Shown here piece by piece: positions 62,194 to 64,000 of a stretch of DNA of 64,000 bases. Positions within the stretch are counted from its first letter, which is position 1. Every line of letters starts with the position of its first letter. A model generated the notes under the pieces. That model saw nothing but the letters and a program-made list of their open reading frames with translations, was not told the DNA's origin and did no database searches. The translations under genes were made by a program, and so were the position numbers. Origin of the DNA: Paramecium sonneborni (lineage: Eukaryota; Ciliophora; Oligohymenophorea; Peniculida; Parameciidae); assembly GCA_905182985.1 (NCBI GenBank), contig CAJJDN010000156.1, forward strand, positions 1 through 64,000, given 5' to 3'.

Positions 62194-63829
62194 TCATTAA
62201 AATTATTTTAGCTAGCTCTAATAATTTCTTTTATTTTTTTCCGTCAGTAATTCAAGTATATTTTATGGTATTTTGTTTAGTTCTTCTATTTATTTTAAGT
62301 TTTTATCTGGATTAGACACTATTATATTTCCAACTGTTTATATGTATTTATAATGTTCAATTAATTTAGGTATCACTTAAGAATCTACATATATTACTAC
62401 TTGAGCATTTATTTTTGAATCTTTTTCCACTTCCTACTTATTCACAAATTATACAGTATTATCATTAAATATCATCCATTTTCCAAAATGAAAATTGTAT
62501 ATATAAATATAATTATGTCCTTCATAAGCTGATCCAAAATGAATTACTATTGAATGAATTTTATATTGATATCTATTTTAATTTTATAAATTATTAATTT
62601 TTTATTTTTACTACGAACACTTACTTTCTAACTAGAGTAATTATTATTCTAGTTGTTTCTATTTTATTTTTAATATATTTATCAAATCAATAAAAATATT
62701 TTCCTTTTCATACAAGTTAATGACATATCTAAGACTATCGAGTCTTTTTGCTTGTTTATTAATCTCATTTTATAACTAATTGACTGTATTTTATAATTTA
62801 TCAACTTCTTATTAATTTTAATTTTAATTATTCTTCAGACACATATCTAAATTCAGATCTTCATCAATCAAAAATATTTCCTTTGATTTAAATGAATTAT
62901 CTAAAATTGAAACAAAATTTTTTACTTTTTTAAAATTAAATTCTATTAACTGAAATTCTTAAGAATTTTGGCAAATGTATTATTTTATTTTTAAATTCGC
63001 TTAATAAAAATTTTGTAGTGTTTTAATGTTTCAATGTAGCATTTAAATATGCATGATATTCATTTTTTCCAGTTTCATTTACAAAAATGATTTAAAAAAG
63101 TTGATTTAATTCCTAATGGCCAAACAATTCTACTTTATATTTAATTGATTCCATTAAATGTTTTTAATGTAATCTTCTAATGCATTAATCAAACTTAGTT
63201 AATATTAAATTAAATATTTCGACAATATCTTATTGAACTCCAATATATTCTTTGTCATCTGACCCAAAACTTAGACTTTTTACAGCAGTTTTTGGATAAA
63301 TATATTCCAAATTTGATGCTGTCAGTTCTGTAAATAAGGTCTATATTTCATATACAAATTTTCCATAACACTAATTTAGTATAAGTTTTGTACATTTGTG
63401 GATGTATTGTCACATTCAATTAACAAATTATATATTTAAGGAATCGAATGGAAAAGTTATAACATTGAATTAATAGTACATGTATTTCCAATATTTTGTA
63501 TACCAACTATTTGATCTTTCTTTCGTAATTAAGCTTTAAAATAAGGAATTGATCCAAACAATCTAGCAAAAAATTATTGTTAGTTCTCACCCTGCTTTAT
63601 TATTTTAATAATAGATATATACTTGTTGAGGTGGAGGAAGTGAAGGAGGTTGTGGAATTTTATGTTAAGGCTATGGAGGAGGTTGAGAATTATGATTCTC
63701 CCCAAATAAATTTGCCTAAAACTACTAGCCATCATTGCAATTGGAAATTACCCAGCATTGCCTTATGTGAAACTCTCCAAATCCCATTTCTTTATAGAGA
63801 GTTAATATATGATCAGGTATTTCTGACAT
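62194..63829 (-). CDS. UBA-USP ubiquitin-specific protease (one apparent +1 shift)
   Basis: About 518 aa. The N-terminus (MSEIPDHILTLYKEMGFGEF) has the MGF turn of a UBA/UIM-like ubiquitin-binding helix bundle. A Pro/Gln linker then leads into the USP fold. The Cys box reads VGIQNIGNTCTINSMLQL with the catalytic Cys. A middle block has VELFGHQELNQLF and the LPKFLRISVNRI strand typical of the family. The His box is YEGHNYIYIYNFHFGKWMIF, followed by NDNTV with the third catalytic residue. A coiled-coil insert sits between boxes. Introns of 28 and 23 nt are certain; a 27-nt one is optional. One extra A near 62,900 breaks the frame before the insert. It removes ubiquitin from proteins; target unknown. 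Confidence 0.82.
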
Positions 63830-63855
63830 TATATAAATTATTTATTATTATTAAT

Positions 63856-64000
63856 TCATTAATCAAACTCATCGTTCAATTCTTCATCGAGCTTAGCTTC
63901 ATTTTATTAATTTAACTTTAAAATCTTCTCATATAGTCGAACATTTGACTTTTTTAACTTTTATATTAAAGGATAATTTTATATCTGTTCATCTTAATTC
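63856..64000 (-). CDS. C-terminal end of a coiled-coil gene, truncated by the window
   Basis: The last 47 codons are open from the window edge to TGA at 63,856-63,858. The end is helical and charged (KLKKSNVRLYEKILKLNQQ, then NEAKLDEELNDEFDQ). It lies 26 bp upstream of the USP start on the same strand. Nothing more can be said without the remainder. Confidence 0.6.

Overview
The window is nuclear DNA of a ciliate, almost certainly a Paramecium. The sequence is very AT-rich. Genes read through only if TAA and TAG are sense codons (Gln), and every accepted gene ends in TGA. Introns are tiny: 19-34 nt, mostly 22-29, bounded by GT and AG. They were placed by hand so that frames join, and total lengths were checked to be multiples of three. 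Read with the standard code, the window would seem to hold only short meaningless ORFs.

Left part (1-16.1 kb). A truncated WD40 gene sits at the left edge and a divergent alpha-like tubulin lies at 4.2-5.5 kb. The rest (0.6-4.2 and 5.5-16.1 kb) has no intact gene I can support. It holds broken relics, the clearest a cysteine-rich CGDG/DUF4215-type surface-protein gene at 12-13.2 kb, plus a kelch-like fragment and others. So large a gene-poor block is unusual for macronuclear Paramecium DNA.

Middle (16.1-45.5 kb). A MORN-like gene is built from tandem exons separated by five introns of exactly 22 nt. Two copies of a pseudokinase-MORN gene lie about 14.8 kb apart in a segmental duplication that also copied the 5' end of a neighbouring hybrid histidine kinase. 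Then come a DENN-domain protein, a small lipoyl-fold-like protein lacking the lipoyl lysine, a PAP2 phosphatase, several coiled-coil genes, a four-span membrane protein, a probable NBR1-like PB1/FW/CUE gene crossing an N gap, and a third pseudokinase-MORN gene starting MGNC.

Right part (45.6-64 kb). Small MGC-start (putatively acylated) proteins, methylisocitrate lyase, importin-beta, a Cdc7/MAP3K-epsilon-like kinase with a long helical tail, a kinase with VAIR in place of VAIK, an ER-type DnaJ (Scj1/ERdj3-like), a YANK-like AGC kinase and a UBA-USP deubiquitinase. Genes are extremely tight here: two convergent stops abut with 0 bp, and one kinase stop overlaps the next gene's start (ATGA).

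Three joins in the assembly (26,219; 41,345-41,818; 47,365) are flanked by identical copies of 1,151, 612 and 1,153 bp. These look like unmerged contig ends, so the duplicated genes there should be counted once. Recurrent themes are signalling (kinases, histidine kinase, pseudokinases), membrane attachment by MG[CN] N-termini, and protein quality control (DnaJ, USP, NBR1-like).
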